DNA of 16,767 bases from a bacterium (GTDB lineage Bacteria; Electryoneota; RPQS01), in the NCBI GenBank assembly GCA_016702305.1, contig JADJEH010000003.1, positions 1 to 16,767 of the forward strand, given 5' to 3'. Of this stretch, positions 5,625 through 14,279 are shown piece by piece. Each line of letters begins with the position of its first letter. The first letter of the stretch is position 1. Under the pieces are notes generated by a model, which made no database searches, was not told the DNA's origin, and saw only the letters and a program-made list of their open reading frames with translations. The position numbers and the translations under genes are program-made.

Positions 5625-7273
5625 ATGGGGACTGATCGCCTCTTTTCGCTCTGTTTGCGAGTTTCAAGCCTGATCGCACTGACCTGTGTTGTCCCGTGCG
5701 GCGCACTTGAACTGACGTTGGACGCCACCCTCTGTCCCGGCGGCAATTCCACTCGCTTGGTCTGTGACATCAATGAGCATCGCCTTTATGTCACGTCGCC
5801 GCTGACGCACGAGATCTTCGTTTACGACGGAACCGATGCGCTTGTCGAAGCGATTGAACTCGACGGCGAACCGGGCGCAATCGCCCTCACCGGAAACGGA
5901 ACACTGCTCATCTCTGTGGGCCGCAGCGTGCGCGAATACACGACCTCAGGAGATGAACTCGTCACCTTTGGCTTCGTGGACGATTACTTCGTTGATCCGC
6001 ACGATGTGGAGTGGGCGTCCGACGGCCGCGTATTCGTTGCCGATGATGACGACAGCATCAAAGTTTTCGACGCAACCGGGGCACCCGTCTACAGCTTTGC
6101 CGGCTGGGGCTACATCAACTCCCGCCTCGATGAGCCGGTGGCATTGGACTTCAACCCGGTCACTGGCGAGCTGATTATCTCCGACCAAAACAACTATCGT
6201 CTCAAGGCCTTCAGCGCTGGGGTGCGTTTCTGCGCGCTTGGGGCAGCGAACGCAACGAGTTTCTATTGCCGGGCAGCTACTTCCGCCCGTTCGGTTTGGA
6301 CATTGATCCATCAGGCCGCATCTGGTCTCTGGAGATGATCGCCGACCTCGTTCACGTCTACGATAACGGCGGAGCGTTTCTATATTCAGCCAACTTCGGT
6401 CCCTTGGCCATGCGCGGCGGCGTGGATCTGGCGGTGGACGGCGAGCGGCTGTATGTGAGCTCACCGGCCACCGGATGTGTTTATGTCTATACCATTATTG
6501 GCGGCGGACCACCACCTGCGGGCCAACCGTTCGATCTGACAATCTTGTGGACCGACGATGCAGCGCAACTCCATTGGCGCGCGCGGCCCGGCACCTCGGG
6601 TTATCGCATCGAACGCTCCGTTGAGTATGATTTCCCGCCGCTCTGGACTGATGAGATTGCCGCGACCACGGACACGTTCTATACCGACGATGTCAGCGAA
6701 CTTCCCGGCGCGCAGTACTACTACCGCGTCTGGTCGGAACCGACGCTGCACCGCGCTTTTGATCGGACGGCTGACAACTCGCGCGCCGACTGGCACTACC
6801 GCGAGACGCTTGACCAACCTCACGACGCGCCGCATCATGGCACGCATGGCGTGGATTGTCATAGTTGCCACTTCCGCAGCCTCGACTATCCGGAACCCAT
6901 GCCCGCTTGGTGGCGCAGCGATCACATCTGCAAAAGCTGTCACGTTGAGACCGGCTTTGCGATGGCGATTCAAACGCACTTGGGATCCGATACGCTCAGC
7001 TGTTCGATCTGTCACAATCCGCACTATCACGGCGAACAGTACGCGCGCTACTACATACGCGACGAAAATCCCGTCGGCGAAAGCGAACACATGCTGTTCA
7101 ATCATGCCACGGATTTCATCCACGGGGCGCCCAACTATGACGGGATCTGCGAGATCTGCCATAACCAGACGGACTACTATCGCCGCGACGGCAGCGGCGC
7201 CGAGCACAACGTCGGCAGCAACTGCCTGACCTGCCACGCGCACGAAAACGGCTTCATGCCGACTGCAGAATAA
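5625..7273 (+). CDS. exported NHL-type beta-propeller pentahaem cytochrome c, one frameshift
   Basis: The start is placed at the ATG at 5625 because AGGGA lies 8 bases upstream; an ATG at 5616 has no room for a ribosome binding site. Residues 1-28 form a signal peptide (basic start, hydrophobic SSLIALTCVV). Then come NHL/propeller-like blades: HRLYVTSPLTHEIFVYDG, GRVFVADDDDSIKVFDATG, GELIISDQNNYRLKAFS, GRIWSLEMIADLVHVYDN and ERLYVSSPATGCVYVYT. A short fibronectin III-like segment follows (from about 6530, ending YYYRVWSEP). The C-terminal third has five CxxCH haem sites: 6857-6871, 6929-6943, 7001-7015, 7148-7162 and 7223-7237. Many extra His residues could serve as distal ligands. The frame breaks at GGGG 6219-6222, where one more G joins KAFSAG to GAFLRAWGSERNEF. 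The protein should be periplasmic or extracellular and is probably an electron carrier. It has no T9SS domain. Confidence 0.85.
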
Positions 7274-7310
7274 GGACCGGGAAGAAAACAGGCTAATCCG
7301 CCTCAGACGC

Positions 7311-7344
7311 AAGCGGCCCCGACGAATATCGTCGGGGCCGCTTT
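7311..7344. terminator. strong intrinsic terminator between convergent genes
   Basis: The arm AAGCGGCCCCGACGA (7311-7325) is perfectly complementary to 7329-7343 with a 3-base loop. It is followed by TTT on the plus strand, starts 38 bases after the cytochrome stop, and lies before the end of the convergent minus-strand operon, so it may work in both directions. Confidence 0.82.
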
Positions 7345-7371
7345 GCCTCTATCCCGGAATTTCCGGGTCGT

Positions 7372-7590
7372 TCACTTCAATAGGACGAGCTTTTGCAACA
7401 TTCTGTAGTCGCCGGCTTCGAGCTGTCCGAAGTACACGCCGGATGCCAAGTTGTCGGCATGCCACACGAAGTCATGCCGCCCGGCGGCGCGCGCTCCCAG
7501 GCTGAGCAGTGTCACCTCCTGACCGCGCAAATTGAACACGCGAAAGACCACGTCGCGGGTCTGCGTCAGCTCAAATGTGACGAATCTCAC
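7372..7590 (-). CDS. orphan type IX secretion C-terminal sorting domain
   Basis: The 72-residue frame starts at a GTG (7590) that overlaps the htpX stop (GTGA). It reads VTFELTQTRDVVFRVFNLRG, then GQEVTLLSLGARAAGRH, LASGVYFGQLEAG and a terminal KLVLLK. This is the C-terminal half of a T9SS type A sorting domain, which normally ends a large secreted protein. Missing are any signal peptide, any passenger, and the usual NPFN segment. It cannot be exported on its own as it stands. It could be the remnant of a deleted T9SS cargo gene, or a real small protein coupled to htpX. Fusion to HtpX by frameshift is less likely because HtpX ends at its normal place. The domain is clear; whether it is expressed is not. 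Confidence 0.68.
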   Translation of the reverse strand: MRFVTFELTQTRDVVFRVFNLRGQEVTLLSLGARAAGRHDFVWHADNLASGVYFGQLEAGDYRMLQKLVLLK

Positions 7591-8540
7591 TCAGCGGCCT
7601 GGGTGACATCCTCCTGCAAACTGGCCATGGCCTGCAACCGCGAAACCCGGTCCTTGGTCGGCGGATGCGTCGAGAACATGGCACTCTGACTGCCATCCAT
7701 ATATCGCAGCGGGTGAATAATGAAAAGATGCATCGTGGCACGATTCACCCACGGCAGCGGCGTGGTACTGACCGATTGCTCGATCTTGGAAAGCGCCGCC
7801 GCCAAACCGAGCGGATTGCGCGTTAGCCGCGCGCTGGTGGCATCGGCCAGATATTCCCGTTTGCGCGAAATCGTCGCCTGCATCAGGTAGGCAGCCAGCG
7901 GGGCCAGGATCGCGAGCACCAAACCAATGACCGCGAAGATCGCTTTGCCCGAGTCTTTGCTTGACGCCCGGCCCACTCGACCGCTGCCATACCACAGCGT
8001 GCGCCGGTAACCGTCCGCGATCAAGGCGATGGCGCCGACCATTGTTGCCACAATCATCATGTAGCGAATATCGAAATTCGCGACGTGTCCCATTTCGTGC
8101 GCAATCACGCCCTGCAGCTCGTCGCGATTGAGCTTCTCGAGGAGACCGCGTGTAACGGCCACGGCCGCATTGTCCGGCGACCACCCCGTCGCGAACGCGT
8201 TGAGGGCGAATGAGTCCACCACATAGACGCGCGGCATCGGCAGCCCGGCGGCGATCCGCATCTCGTCCACCACGTTGAAGAGCATCTGATCACTTTCCCA
8301 CGTCGCTTCGCGCGCCCCGGTGAAGCCCAGAATGATATCGTCGCCGAGTGTGTACGTGATGACCATGCCGCCGACGGCCACGACCAGGCCGCCCAACAGT
8401 CCAAGATCGCCGCGCCCGTACTGTTCGCCAATCACCCAGCACATGCCAACCAGCAGGATCGGCAGTCCCAGAAACAGCAGAAACGATTTTCGCTTATTGG
8501 AGCGAATCTCAGCGGCAAAATCGCGGCGGTAATCGCTCAC
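7587..8540 (-). CDS. htpX: M48 family membrane zinc metallopeptidase HtpX
   Basis: The 317-residue protein has two N-terminal membrane segments (about residues 19-38 and 47-64). The zinc motif HEMGH is at residues 148-152, and the third ligand is Glu229 in KREYLADA. Two more membrane segments lie between them (about 161-178 and 200-220). Family motifs SFALNAFATGW and FSTHPPTKDRVSRL are present. HtpX degrades misfolded inner-membrane proteins under envelope stress, with the active site facing the cytosol. The start overlaps the end of lemA by four bases (ATGA), and lemA-htpX pairs are widespread. The downstream orphan sorting domain overlaps its stop. Length and motifs are complete. Confidence 0.95.
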   Translation of the reverse strand: MSDYRRDFAAEIRSNKRKSFLLFLGLPILLVGMCWVIGEQYGRGDLGLLGGLVVAVGGMVITYTLGDDIILGFTGAREATWESDQMLFNVVDEMRIAAGLPMPRVYVVDSFALNAFATGWSPDNAAVAVTRGLLEKLNRDELQGVIAHEMGHVANFDIRYMMIVATMVGAIALIADGYRRTLWYGSGRVGRASSKDSGKAIFAVIGLVLAILAPLAAYLMQATISRKREYLADATSARLTRNPLGLAAALSKIEQSVSTTPLPWVNRATMHLFIIHPLRYMDGSQSAMFSTHPPTKDRVSRLQAMASLQEDVTQAAE

Positions 8541-9088
8541 CGCAGGTCAACCTTCACATTCTGCTTCTCTTCTTCGGGAACCTGATAGTACTCTTCCTTC
8601 TTGAATCCCAGCGTAGCCGCAAACAGATTAGCTGGAAACAGCTCCTGCTTCGTGTTATAGGTCATCACTGAATCGTTGAAGTACTGCCGCGCAAAGGCGA
8701 TCTTGTTTTCCGTCGAAGTCAGCTCTTCCTGCAGCTTCATCACGTTCTGGTTGGCCTTCAGGTCCGGGTAATTCTCAAACACCGCAAACATCTGCCGCAG
8801 CGCCCCGGTTAACTGGTTTTCAGCGGCGGATACCTGCGCCGGACCGCTGGCCGCCACTGCGGTATTGCGTGCCTTGATTACCTTCTCGAGCGTCTCTTGC
8901 TCATAGGACATGTAGTCCTTGACCACTTCAACGAGATTGGGAATCAGGTCGTGGCGGCGCTTGAGCTGCACGTCAATCTGCGACCAGGCCCCTTTGACCT
9001 GATTACGCAACGTGACCAACCCGTTGTAGAGCCCCATCACCCACAGCCCTACCACGGCAATGATACCTAAAAGAATTAGAAATACCAT
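8537..9088 (-). CDS. lemA: LemA family protein
   Basis: The 183-residue protein has one N-terminal membrane helix (residues 1-20, FLILLGIIAVVGLWVMGLYN) followed by a helical, coiled-coil-like domain. Signature stretches are NQVKGAWSQIDVQLKRRHDLIPNLV and YMSYEQETLEKVIKARN. ENKIAFARQYFNDSVMTYN near the C terminus is also typical. AAGGGAG lies 7 bases upstream of the ATG at 9088. LemA is a membrane protein of poorly known function, frequently encoded next to HtpX, and probably helps the protease or membrane remodelling. It leads this operon; the promoter must lie in the 130-base divergent region up to 9222, where I could not pick a strong candidate. Confidence 0.95.
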   Translation of the reverse strand: MVFLILLGIIAVVGLWVMGLYNGLVTLRNQVKGAWSQIDVQLKRRHDLIPNLVEVVKDYMSYEQETLEKVIKARNTAVAASGPAQVSAAENQLTGALRQMFAVFENYPDLKANQNVMKLQEELTSTENKIAFARQYFNDSVMTYNTKQELFPANLFAATLGFKKEEYYQVPEEEKQNVKVDLR

Positions 9089-9221
9089 TCGTTTCTCCCT
9101 TGATTGTCAGTTTGGAATGTAGAAATTTACGTTATGGGGGTGAGACAAGCAACTGGTCACCGCAACTGAATTCGTAACTTGAATGTTAACTTTTCTTTAG
9201 CTTAAACGGGGGAGCAAAGCT

Positions 9222-9653
9222 ATGCACAGGATCGGCATTGCGCGAGTCGCCTTGGTACTCCTGCTGGCAACCTCGGGGCACTGCGGCGATAGTTGGTGTA
9301 TGTGGGTGACGGATCAGGCCGGTGACGGCAAGCTAACAGTGCGCGAGTTTGCTTTACCTTTCGACACAGACGCGATTTACGTGTCAAATGATGTGCAGGA
9401 TATTGCACAGGTCTACGTCGAGATTGAGGATGGCACGACGGGAGTTTTGCTGAACTCCCAACGCCTCAGATGCGGCTGCTCGAGTACCATCATCTTCTCC
9501 TCGGTCAATCCGCTCCCGGCGGGCAAGCTGATTCGCTGCCGAGTCGCTATTGAACCCTGCATCGGCATTGCTGAACTGTCCGGCCAGGGACAGGTGAATT
9601 TCTTCTCGCCCGCCGAGCACGAATGCGGCCCCCCGTGTGAAGGAGCAAACTGA
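9222..9653 (+). CDS. small secreted cysteine-rich protein of unknown function
   Basis: The 143-residue protein begins at the ATG at 9222 with GGGGGAG 7 bases upstream. Residues 1-20 are a signal peptide (MHRIGIARVALVLLLATSG). The Cys at 21 follows His, which does not fit a lipobox, so signal peptidase I cleavage is more likely. The remainder has eight cysteines, including RCGCSS and the closing pair HECGPPCEG, which suggests disulfides after export. The middle looks like a small beta-sandwich (IYVSNDVQDIAQVYVEIEDG). I recognise no family. The stop is one base from the start of the beta-helix T9SS gene, so the two form an operon and may act together outside the cell. Confidence 0.75.
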   Translation: MHRIGIARVALVLLLATSGHCGDSWCMWVTDQAGDGKLTVREFALPFDTDAIYVSNDVQDIAQVYVEIEDGTTGVLLNSQRLRCGCSSTIIFSSVNPLPAGKLIRCRVAIEPCIGIAELSGQGQVNFFSPAEHECGPPCEGAN

Positions 9654-9654
9654 G

Positions 9655-11355
9655 ATGCGCAAGGCCCTGCTCATAATCATGCTTGCCTCTGCGTGCGCTG
9701 CACAGGCTACGGTCCGCTATGTCCCGGATGATTTTCCCGATCTGCAAGCGGCGCTCGACGCTGCGTCATCGGGCGATACAGTGATCTGCCGACCGGGCAC
9801 TTACAACGGTTCGTTCGTCATTCCGCCGATCCATATAACACTCGGAAGTGAGTACGTATTCACCGCCGACACAGCACTCATTTCGACCACGGTCATCCAG
9901 CCCGGCGCAGAGGATCCCGAGCGGCGTTGCCTGACAGCGGACTCGGCGGCTTCGCGTGACACATCTTTGACCATCGTGGGCCTGACCGTTACTCTTGGCC
10001 GGGCGACGGAAGATAATGTCACGGAAAGAGGCGGTGGCCTATTCGTTCAACGCCGCAACGTCGAATTGCGGGATTGCATTTTCAGCACAAACCGCGGATT
10101 TTACGGCGGCGCGATCTACGCCGAGAACTGCTCCCTAAAGGTTGATCGCTGTGAGTTTCTTGACAATGACTCACCCGACAATGGCCGCAATCTGTGCTCG
10201 ATCCGCAGCGACGTCGTTTTTGACTCCTGTGACTTTGGCTTTCACGGCGGAGAGTTCAGCGGTTGGGGCAGCCGGAGTTCGATCGGCGCATCCAGCGGCG
10301 AACTCGAGCTCCGCGACTGCCGGATCCATGATGTCGGTCACGGTGGCCAGGCCTGCGCCTTCATTGATCACGCGTTGGGCGGCAGCGGTCCGTGGGAAAT
10401 TCGCATTTTCGGCTGCGCGTTCACCAATAACCGTCTCATTCAACTCTACTCGTCAACGGGAAGTGCCGCCAACACATTTGTTCTGGATTCGTGCGTGTTC
10501 GCGGACAATGAAATCGGTTTCGGAATGTTTCGCGGCTGGGAGCATTCCGGCATGGCGCGCGCCACGCTGACTCGCAATTGGTTTGAGAATAATGTCCCCA
10601 TTCCCAACTATGGGATGCAGGGTTTGATCGTCTTGGACCTTATTCCGTCCCGATGCGTCGTTGAGGAAAACTACTTCGACTCGAACCAAGGATATGACTT
10701 CGCCTGTGTCGGCATTTCAAATGCCGGACATCCACAGTATCGCCGCGTGTGGCGAAACTACTTTGTCAACAACAGCAGCACACCAGAGGTGGATGGCGGC
10801 AGCAAGACTGTGGCGCTCTCGCAGGTGTTCCCCGGCGTGATCGAGTACAACGCCTTCATTGGTAATCAAGGTGTGGCCGTCTACACCTCACCATGGTCCG
10901 ACTCGACGGGGTACGCGTTAAACAACTATTGGGGCAGCACAAGCGGCCCCTTCGAAACGCTTAGAAACCCGCAGGGCCAAGGGGACACAGCCGATTCCCG
11001 AACAAGGTTCGATCCGTGGCTGGAAAGCGAAGAGGACATTCCCGACACGACCATCCTGCCTAACGCCGCAGATGACTGGCATTGGCCGGTGCCCTCTACG
11101 TGGTACATTGCGAACGTCTACCCGAATCCGTTCAATTCCCAATTCCACGTTGAACTGCAGGGCATGGCCGGCGCGGGTTTTGAGATTCGTCTGTTTGATC
11201 TGCTTGGTCGCGAGGTAGCACTCCTGCATGCGGGCCGTACGTTGCCCGGCAACTTCTCCTTTAACGCGCCCGCCGGACTTGGCGCAGGGGTGTATTTCCT
11301 TCGGGCGCAGGATCGCTACTACGGCGAGACGAAAAAAGTTCTGTATTTGAAGTAG
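9655..11355 (+). CDS. secreted right-handed beta-helix protein with T9SS sorting domain
   Basis: The start is the ATG at 9655, with AAGGAG 8 bases upstream. A GTG at 9637 inside the preceding gene is rejected. The 566-residue protein has a signal peptide (MRKALLIIMLASACAAQA, cut before TVRY). The entry motif RYVPDDFPDLQAALDAASSG and GDTVICRPGTYNGSFVI are typical of pectate-lyase-like or NosD-like helices. About ten coils follow, with repeated N-x-F/C ladder positions such as DCIFSTNRG and DSCVFADNE. The linker ALNNYWGSTSGP is usual at the end of such helices. The last 80 residues are a type A T9SS domain: NVYPNPFNSQFHVEL, IRLFDLLGREVALL, GAGVYFLRAQD and KKVLYLK. The protein should pass the outer membrane and be released or anchored. 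Its target (polysaccharide or adhesion) is unknown; catalytic residues are not evident. Confidence 0.93.
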   Translation: MRKALLIIMLASACAAQATVRYVPDDFPDLQAALDAASSGDTVICRPGTYNGSFVIPPIHITLGSEYVFTADTALISTTVIQPGAEDPERRCLTADSAASRDTSLTIVGLTVTLGRATEDNVTERGGGLFVQRRNVELRDCIFSTNRGFYGGAIYAENCSLKVDRCEFLDNDSPDNGRNLCSIRSDVVFDSCDFGFHGGEFSGWGSRSSIGASSGELELRDCRIHDVGHGGQACAFIDHALGGSGPWEIRIFGCAFTNNRLIQLYSSTGSAANTFVLDSCVFADNEIGFGMFRGWEHSGMARATLTRNWFENNVPIPNYGMQGLIVLDLIPSRCVVEENYFDSNQGYDFACVGISNAGHPQYRRVWRNYFVNNSSTPEVDGGSKTVALSQVFPGVIEYNAFIGNQGVAVYTSPWSDSTGYALNNYWGSTSGPFETLRNPQGQGDTADSRTRFDPWLESEEDIPDTTILPNAADDWHWPVPSTWYIANVYPNPFNSQFHVELQGMAGAGFEIRLFDLLGREVALLHAGRTLPGNFSFNAPAGLGAGVYFLRAQDRYYGETKKVLYLK

Positions 11356-11430
11356 AGCTCCGATGTGCGTGACATCCGCAGTGCGTTGCCCTCAACGCCG
11401 CAGTGGGAACAAAGTGAACGGAGGATCGCC

Positions 11431-12057
11431 TTGAAGATCGCCATTATCGGCAAAGGAAATGTGGCCAACGCCCTCGGCCAGCGTTGGAACGACGGCGCGC
11501 ACGAGGTGATGTTCGGAGTGCGGCGGCCGGATCAGCACGAGCCGCCCGTCCCGTCGGAGCGCAAGACAATTCGCATCGCCGCGTTGGACGTTGCACTCGA
11601 TTGGGGCGAGCTGATCGTCCTGGCCCTGCCCTACGAAGCCGCGCTCGAGCTGCTGCGCACCGCCGGGCCGCTGTCCGAGAAGGTCATCGTGGACGCCACA
11701 AATCCGCTCGCGCCGGGCCTTACCGGGCTATCTGCTCCGCCCGGCTCGTCTGGTGCCGAGGAATTACAGAAGCTGCAGCCGCACGCGCATGTGATCAAGT
11801 GCTTCAACACGACCGGCTACAACAACATGATCCAGCCGCAATATGGCGCGCACGATGCCACGATGCTCCTGTGCGGCAGCGATGCGGTGGCCAAAGCCTC
11901 GGTCAAACTGCTCGCCGAAGAGCTGGGCTTCGCTCCGGTGGACGCCGGTCCGCTGAACATGGCCCACCACCTCGAATCGCTGGCCTATCTCTGGATCAAA
12001 CTCGCGCTATCCCAAGGCCACGGCCGAGAGATCGCCTTTATCCTGCACAGCCGCTAA
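11431..12057 (+). CDS. NADPH-dependent F420 reductase-like oxidoreductase
   Basis: The proposed start is TTG at 11431, because GGAGG lies at 11420-11424 and the protein then begins directly with the nucleotide-binding strand MKIAIIGKGNVANALG. An earlier in-frame start at 11365 adds 22 residues with no family similarity. The 208-residue protein has the Rossmann GxGxxA motif (GKGNVA), the second strand FGVRRPD, and VIVDATNPLAPG. It also has IKCFNTTGYNNM and a C-terminal GPLNMAHHLESLAYLWI. These fit the family of NADP-dependent F420 reductase-like and coenzyme-binding reductases (pfam03807). Whether it uses F420 cannot be told here. It is transcribed alone: the preceding gene belongs to the secretion cluster, and a terminator follows. 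Confidence 0.88.
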   Translation: MKIAIIGKGNVANALGQRWNDGAHEVMFGVRRPDQHEPPVPSERKTIRIAALDVALDWGELIVLALPYEAALELLRTAGPLSEKVIVDATNPLAPGLTGLSAPPGSSGAEELQKLQPHAHVIKCFNTTGYNNMIQPQYGAHDATMLLCGSDAVAKASVKLLAEELGFAPVDAGPLNMAHHLESLAYLWIKLALSQGHGREIAFILHSR

Positions 12058-12080
12058 TCTCCACCGCTTTCCAACACGCA

Positions 12081-12114
12081 CAAGCCCCGCGATTTCTCGC
12101 GGGGCTTGCTGTTT
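12081..12114. terminator. intrinsic terminator between convergent genes
   Basis: CAAGCCCCGCGA (12081-12092) pairs perfectly with 12097-12108 around a TTTC loop, followed by CTGTTT. It lies 24 bases after the oxidoreductase stop and about 45 bases beyond the end of the convergent aminopeptidase gene, so it can serve both strands. Confidence 0.85.
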
Positions 12115-12157
12115 ACGGCTTTCCCCTCTTCATTGGGGAACCAGAAGGGGCCTTCCC

Positions 12158-13282
12158 TTACTTAACCAAATTCTCCGGATTCATCGCCAGGAACGCTTCA
12201 TGCACGAACTTGCCGTCCTTGCGAATCAACTGACCGTCGAACCAAATCTCGCCGCCGCCCTTCTCGGGGCGCTGCATACACACGAGGTCCCAGTGAATCT
12301 GGCTGCGGTTGCCGTTGTCAGCTTCCTTTTCGTAGGCCTGGCCCGGCGTGAAGTGGAACGAACCGGCGATCTTCTCATCAAAGAGAATATCGTCCATCGG
12401 TTCGAGCACATACGGATGGAAACCCAGCGCGAACTCGCCGACGTAGCGCGAGCCTTCATCGGTGTCGAAGATCTCATTAATGCGCTTGGTGTCGTTCGAG
12501 GTGGCATTGACGATCTTGCCGTCCTTAAACTCCAGCACGACATTTTCGAATGTGAATCCGCGGTAGGTCGAGGGCGAATTGTAGCTGATCTTGCCATTGA
12601 CCGAGGTGCGCACCGGCGCGGTGAAGATCTCCAGATCGGGAATATTGAAATTTCCGCCGCACGGCACCGCCGGAATACCTTTGATCGAGAACTGCAAGTC
12701 CGTGCCCGGGCCCTTGATGTGGACCTTGTCGGTCTTTTCCATGAAGGCCTTGGCCGGAACCATCGCGTCGCTGGCCTTTTTCCAATCCACGTCACAGCAG
12801 ACGCGGTAGAAGAAGTCTTCGAAGGCCTCGTGGCTCATGCGCGCCATCTGCGCCATCTGCGGCGACGGGTATTTCAGAATTACCCAGCGCGTGTTCTCAA
12901 CGCGTTGTTTGAGATGCACGGGCTTGAGCCAATGCTTCTCATAGAGCGACATCTGATCGCCGGGAACGTCAATCAACTCTTTGGAGTTGAAAATACCCCG
13001 CACAGCGATGTAGCAATCCATCTGCTTCATGCGGTAGAGCTCCGCGTCAGCGATGAGCTTCATGCGCTCTTCAGTGGCGTTGCGCATCAGGGTCCGCATG
13101 ACCGATTGATGCTTATATTCCAGCACGGGCAAACCGCCCGCGTCGCAGATGGTCTGCACCAGCACCGACACGAATTCCGGCGGTGTGTCGGAGCACTCGA
13201 CGAGGACCTTGTCGCCGGGCTTAACGCGGGTCGAGTGCTTGACCAGCACATCGGCCAATTTCTTGTGACGAGGATCGAACAT
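12158..13282 (-). CDS. M29 family aminopeptidase (AmpS/PepS type)
   Basis: The 374-residue protein is a cytosolic metallo-aminopeptidase that releases N-terminal amino acids. Family landmarks are VKPGDKVLVECSD near the N terminus, then NIPDLEIFTAP with metal ligand Glu218. YVGEFALGFHP holds Glu283, LFDEKIAGSFHFTPG holds His310, and SQIHWDLV holds His330 and Asp332. The usual GGE before FTAP is DLE here, but the Glu is kept. The length is a little short of the usual 400-410. AAAGG lies 6 bases upstream of the ATG at 13282, and a good promoter lies just beyond. A 368-codon open frame on the opposite strand (12200-13306) is only a shadow. The gene is intact. Confidence 0.94.
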   Translation of the reverse strand: MFDPRHKKLADVLVKHSTRVKPGDKVLVECSDTPPEFVSVLVQTICDAGGLPVLEYKHQSVMRTLMRNATEERMKLIADAELYRMKQMDCYIAVRGIFNSKELIDVPGDQMSLYEKHWLKPVHLKQRVENTRWVILKYPSPQMAQMARMSHEAFEDFFYRVCCDVDWKKASDAMVPAKAFMEKTDKVHIKGPGTDLQFSIKGIPAVPCGGNFNIPDLEIFTAPVRTSVNGKISYNSPSTYRGFTFENVVLEFKDGKIVNATSNDTKRINEIFDTDEGSRYVGEFALGFHPYVLEPMDDILFDEKIAGSFHFTPGQAYEKEADNGNRSQIHWDLVCMQRPEKGGGEIWFDGQLIRKDGKFVHEAFLAMNPENLVK

Positions 13283-13328
13283 GTCTGCCTTTCAAAGTTA
13301 GAATAACTCTCCCGCCCTCCAGGACCAG

Positions 13329-13357
13329 AAAATACACAAATTACGGCAGTATTTCAA
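13329..13357 (-). promoter_or_regulatory. sigma70-type promoter of the M29 aminopeptidase gene
   Basis: Read on the minus strand: TTGAAA (13357-13352), a 17-base spacer, TATTTT (13334-13329). Matches are five and four of six. The start of transcription near 13322 gives a leader of about 40 bases to the ATG at 13282. Confidence 0.6.
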
Positions 13358-13430
13358 CTTTTTGCCCCGCGCCCTGCCTTGCAAACCTGCCGGAAAAACC
13401 TTACATTCTCAAGCTCTCGACCAGAATAAA

Positions 13431-14279
13431 ATGACAACTTCCAATAACTTAGACCTCACAACCGCGCCGCCATTAGCGCACCCCGGGCATGCCCAAAACC
13501 GCCAATGGTGGGATGAAGTGACTCGGTTCACGCCCGCAGCGAAATGTACGACGTGGCGGGCTTTCTGGCCGGAAAACCCGCGCTTGACCGATTGGAGTCG
13601 GACTGGCTGGGGAGGTTGCAGGTCGGCGCGTGCTCCATTTGCAGTGCCACTTTGGGAAATCCACGATTGAGCTGGCCCGCCGGGTGCGGCGGCCGTCGTC
13701 GGCGTGGACTTTTCACCGGTCGCTCTTGCCACGGCCCGCGACTTGGCGCAGAAAGCCGGGCTGGCCGACCGCGTGACATTTATCGAGAGCGATGTCCTGC
13801 TGCTCGACAATGTTCTGCACGAGCAATTCGACATCATCTTCACCAGCTACGGCGTCCTCGGCTGGCTATCCGACCTATACCGTTGGGGTGAAGTCGTCGC
13901 CAAACTCCTCAAACCTGGCGGTCGCTTCGTGATCGTTGAAATTCACCCGACGCTCATGATGCTCGATTGGGAGGATGGAAAATTCACTGTGAAATACGGG
14001 TACTTCCACTGTGCCGACGGTCTGGAACTGCCGCCGATGCCCGACTACGCGGACAACAGCTACGTGCCGCAGGCGCAGACGCGCGAGTGGCAGTGGAGTC
14101 TCGCCGATGTCTTTCGCAGTTTGAAGCGCGCCGGGCTCGCGGTACAAAATTTTGAAGAGTATCCGCTACTCTGTTACAAACCCTATCCGCATTTGGTTGA
14201 GGCCGGCCCCGACATGTACCGCCTCCCCCGACGGCGACCCGGAAATCCCCTGACGTTCGCTTTAGACGCCTCGCGCTGA
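13431..14279 (+). CDS. class I SAM-dependent methyltransferase, three frameshifts
   Basis: The start ATG at 13431 opens MTTSNNLDLTT...QNRQWWDEVT. Three single-base losses in short G runs then break the frame, at 13525-13526, 13621-13622 and 13682-13684. Restoring one G at each gives one continuous protein of about 283 residues: RSEMYDVAGFLAGKPALD, then motif I VLHLQCHFGKSTIELARRG, AAVVGVDFSPVALATAR (acidic SAM-ribose residue Asp), and FDIIFTSYGVLGWLSDL. LLKPGGRFVIVEIHPTLMM follows. From 13704 on, the frame is open to the stop. The start MYDV in the second frame is a shadow of this same protein. The substrate is unknown; the WWDEVT/HLQCHFG subgroup methylates small molecules. The patatin gene follows 32 bases downstream. 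Confidence 0.85.

Noticed and set aside
6461..7312. A 283-codon open frame on the minus strand
   Set aside because: It is antisense to the cytochrome gene, where five CxxCH motifs show the true coding strand; its repetitive Val/Ala/Arg makeup is a shadow effect.
11362..11376. Small inverted repeat GATGT-N5-ACATC before the oxidoreductase gene
   Set aside because: The 5-base arms are short enough to occur by chance and no promoter lies beside it.
12200..13306. A 368-codon open frame on the plus strand
   Set aside because: It lies exactly antisense to the complete M29 aminopeptidase gene with all metal ligands. Its composition (many Arg, Leu, His, Val) is that of a GC-rich shadow frame and no motif is seen.
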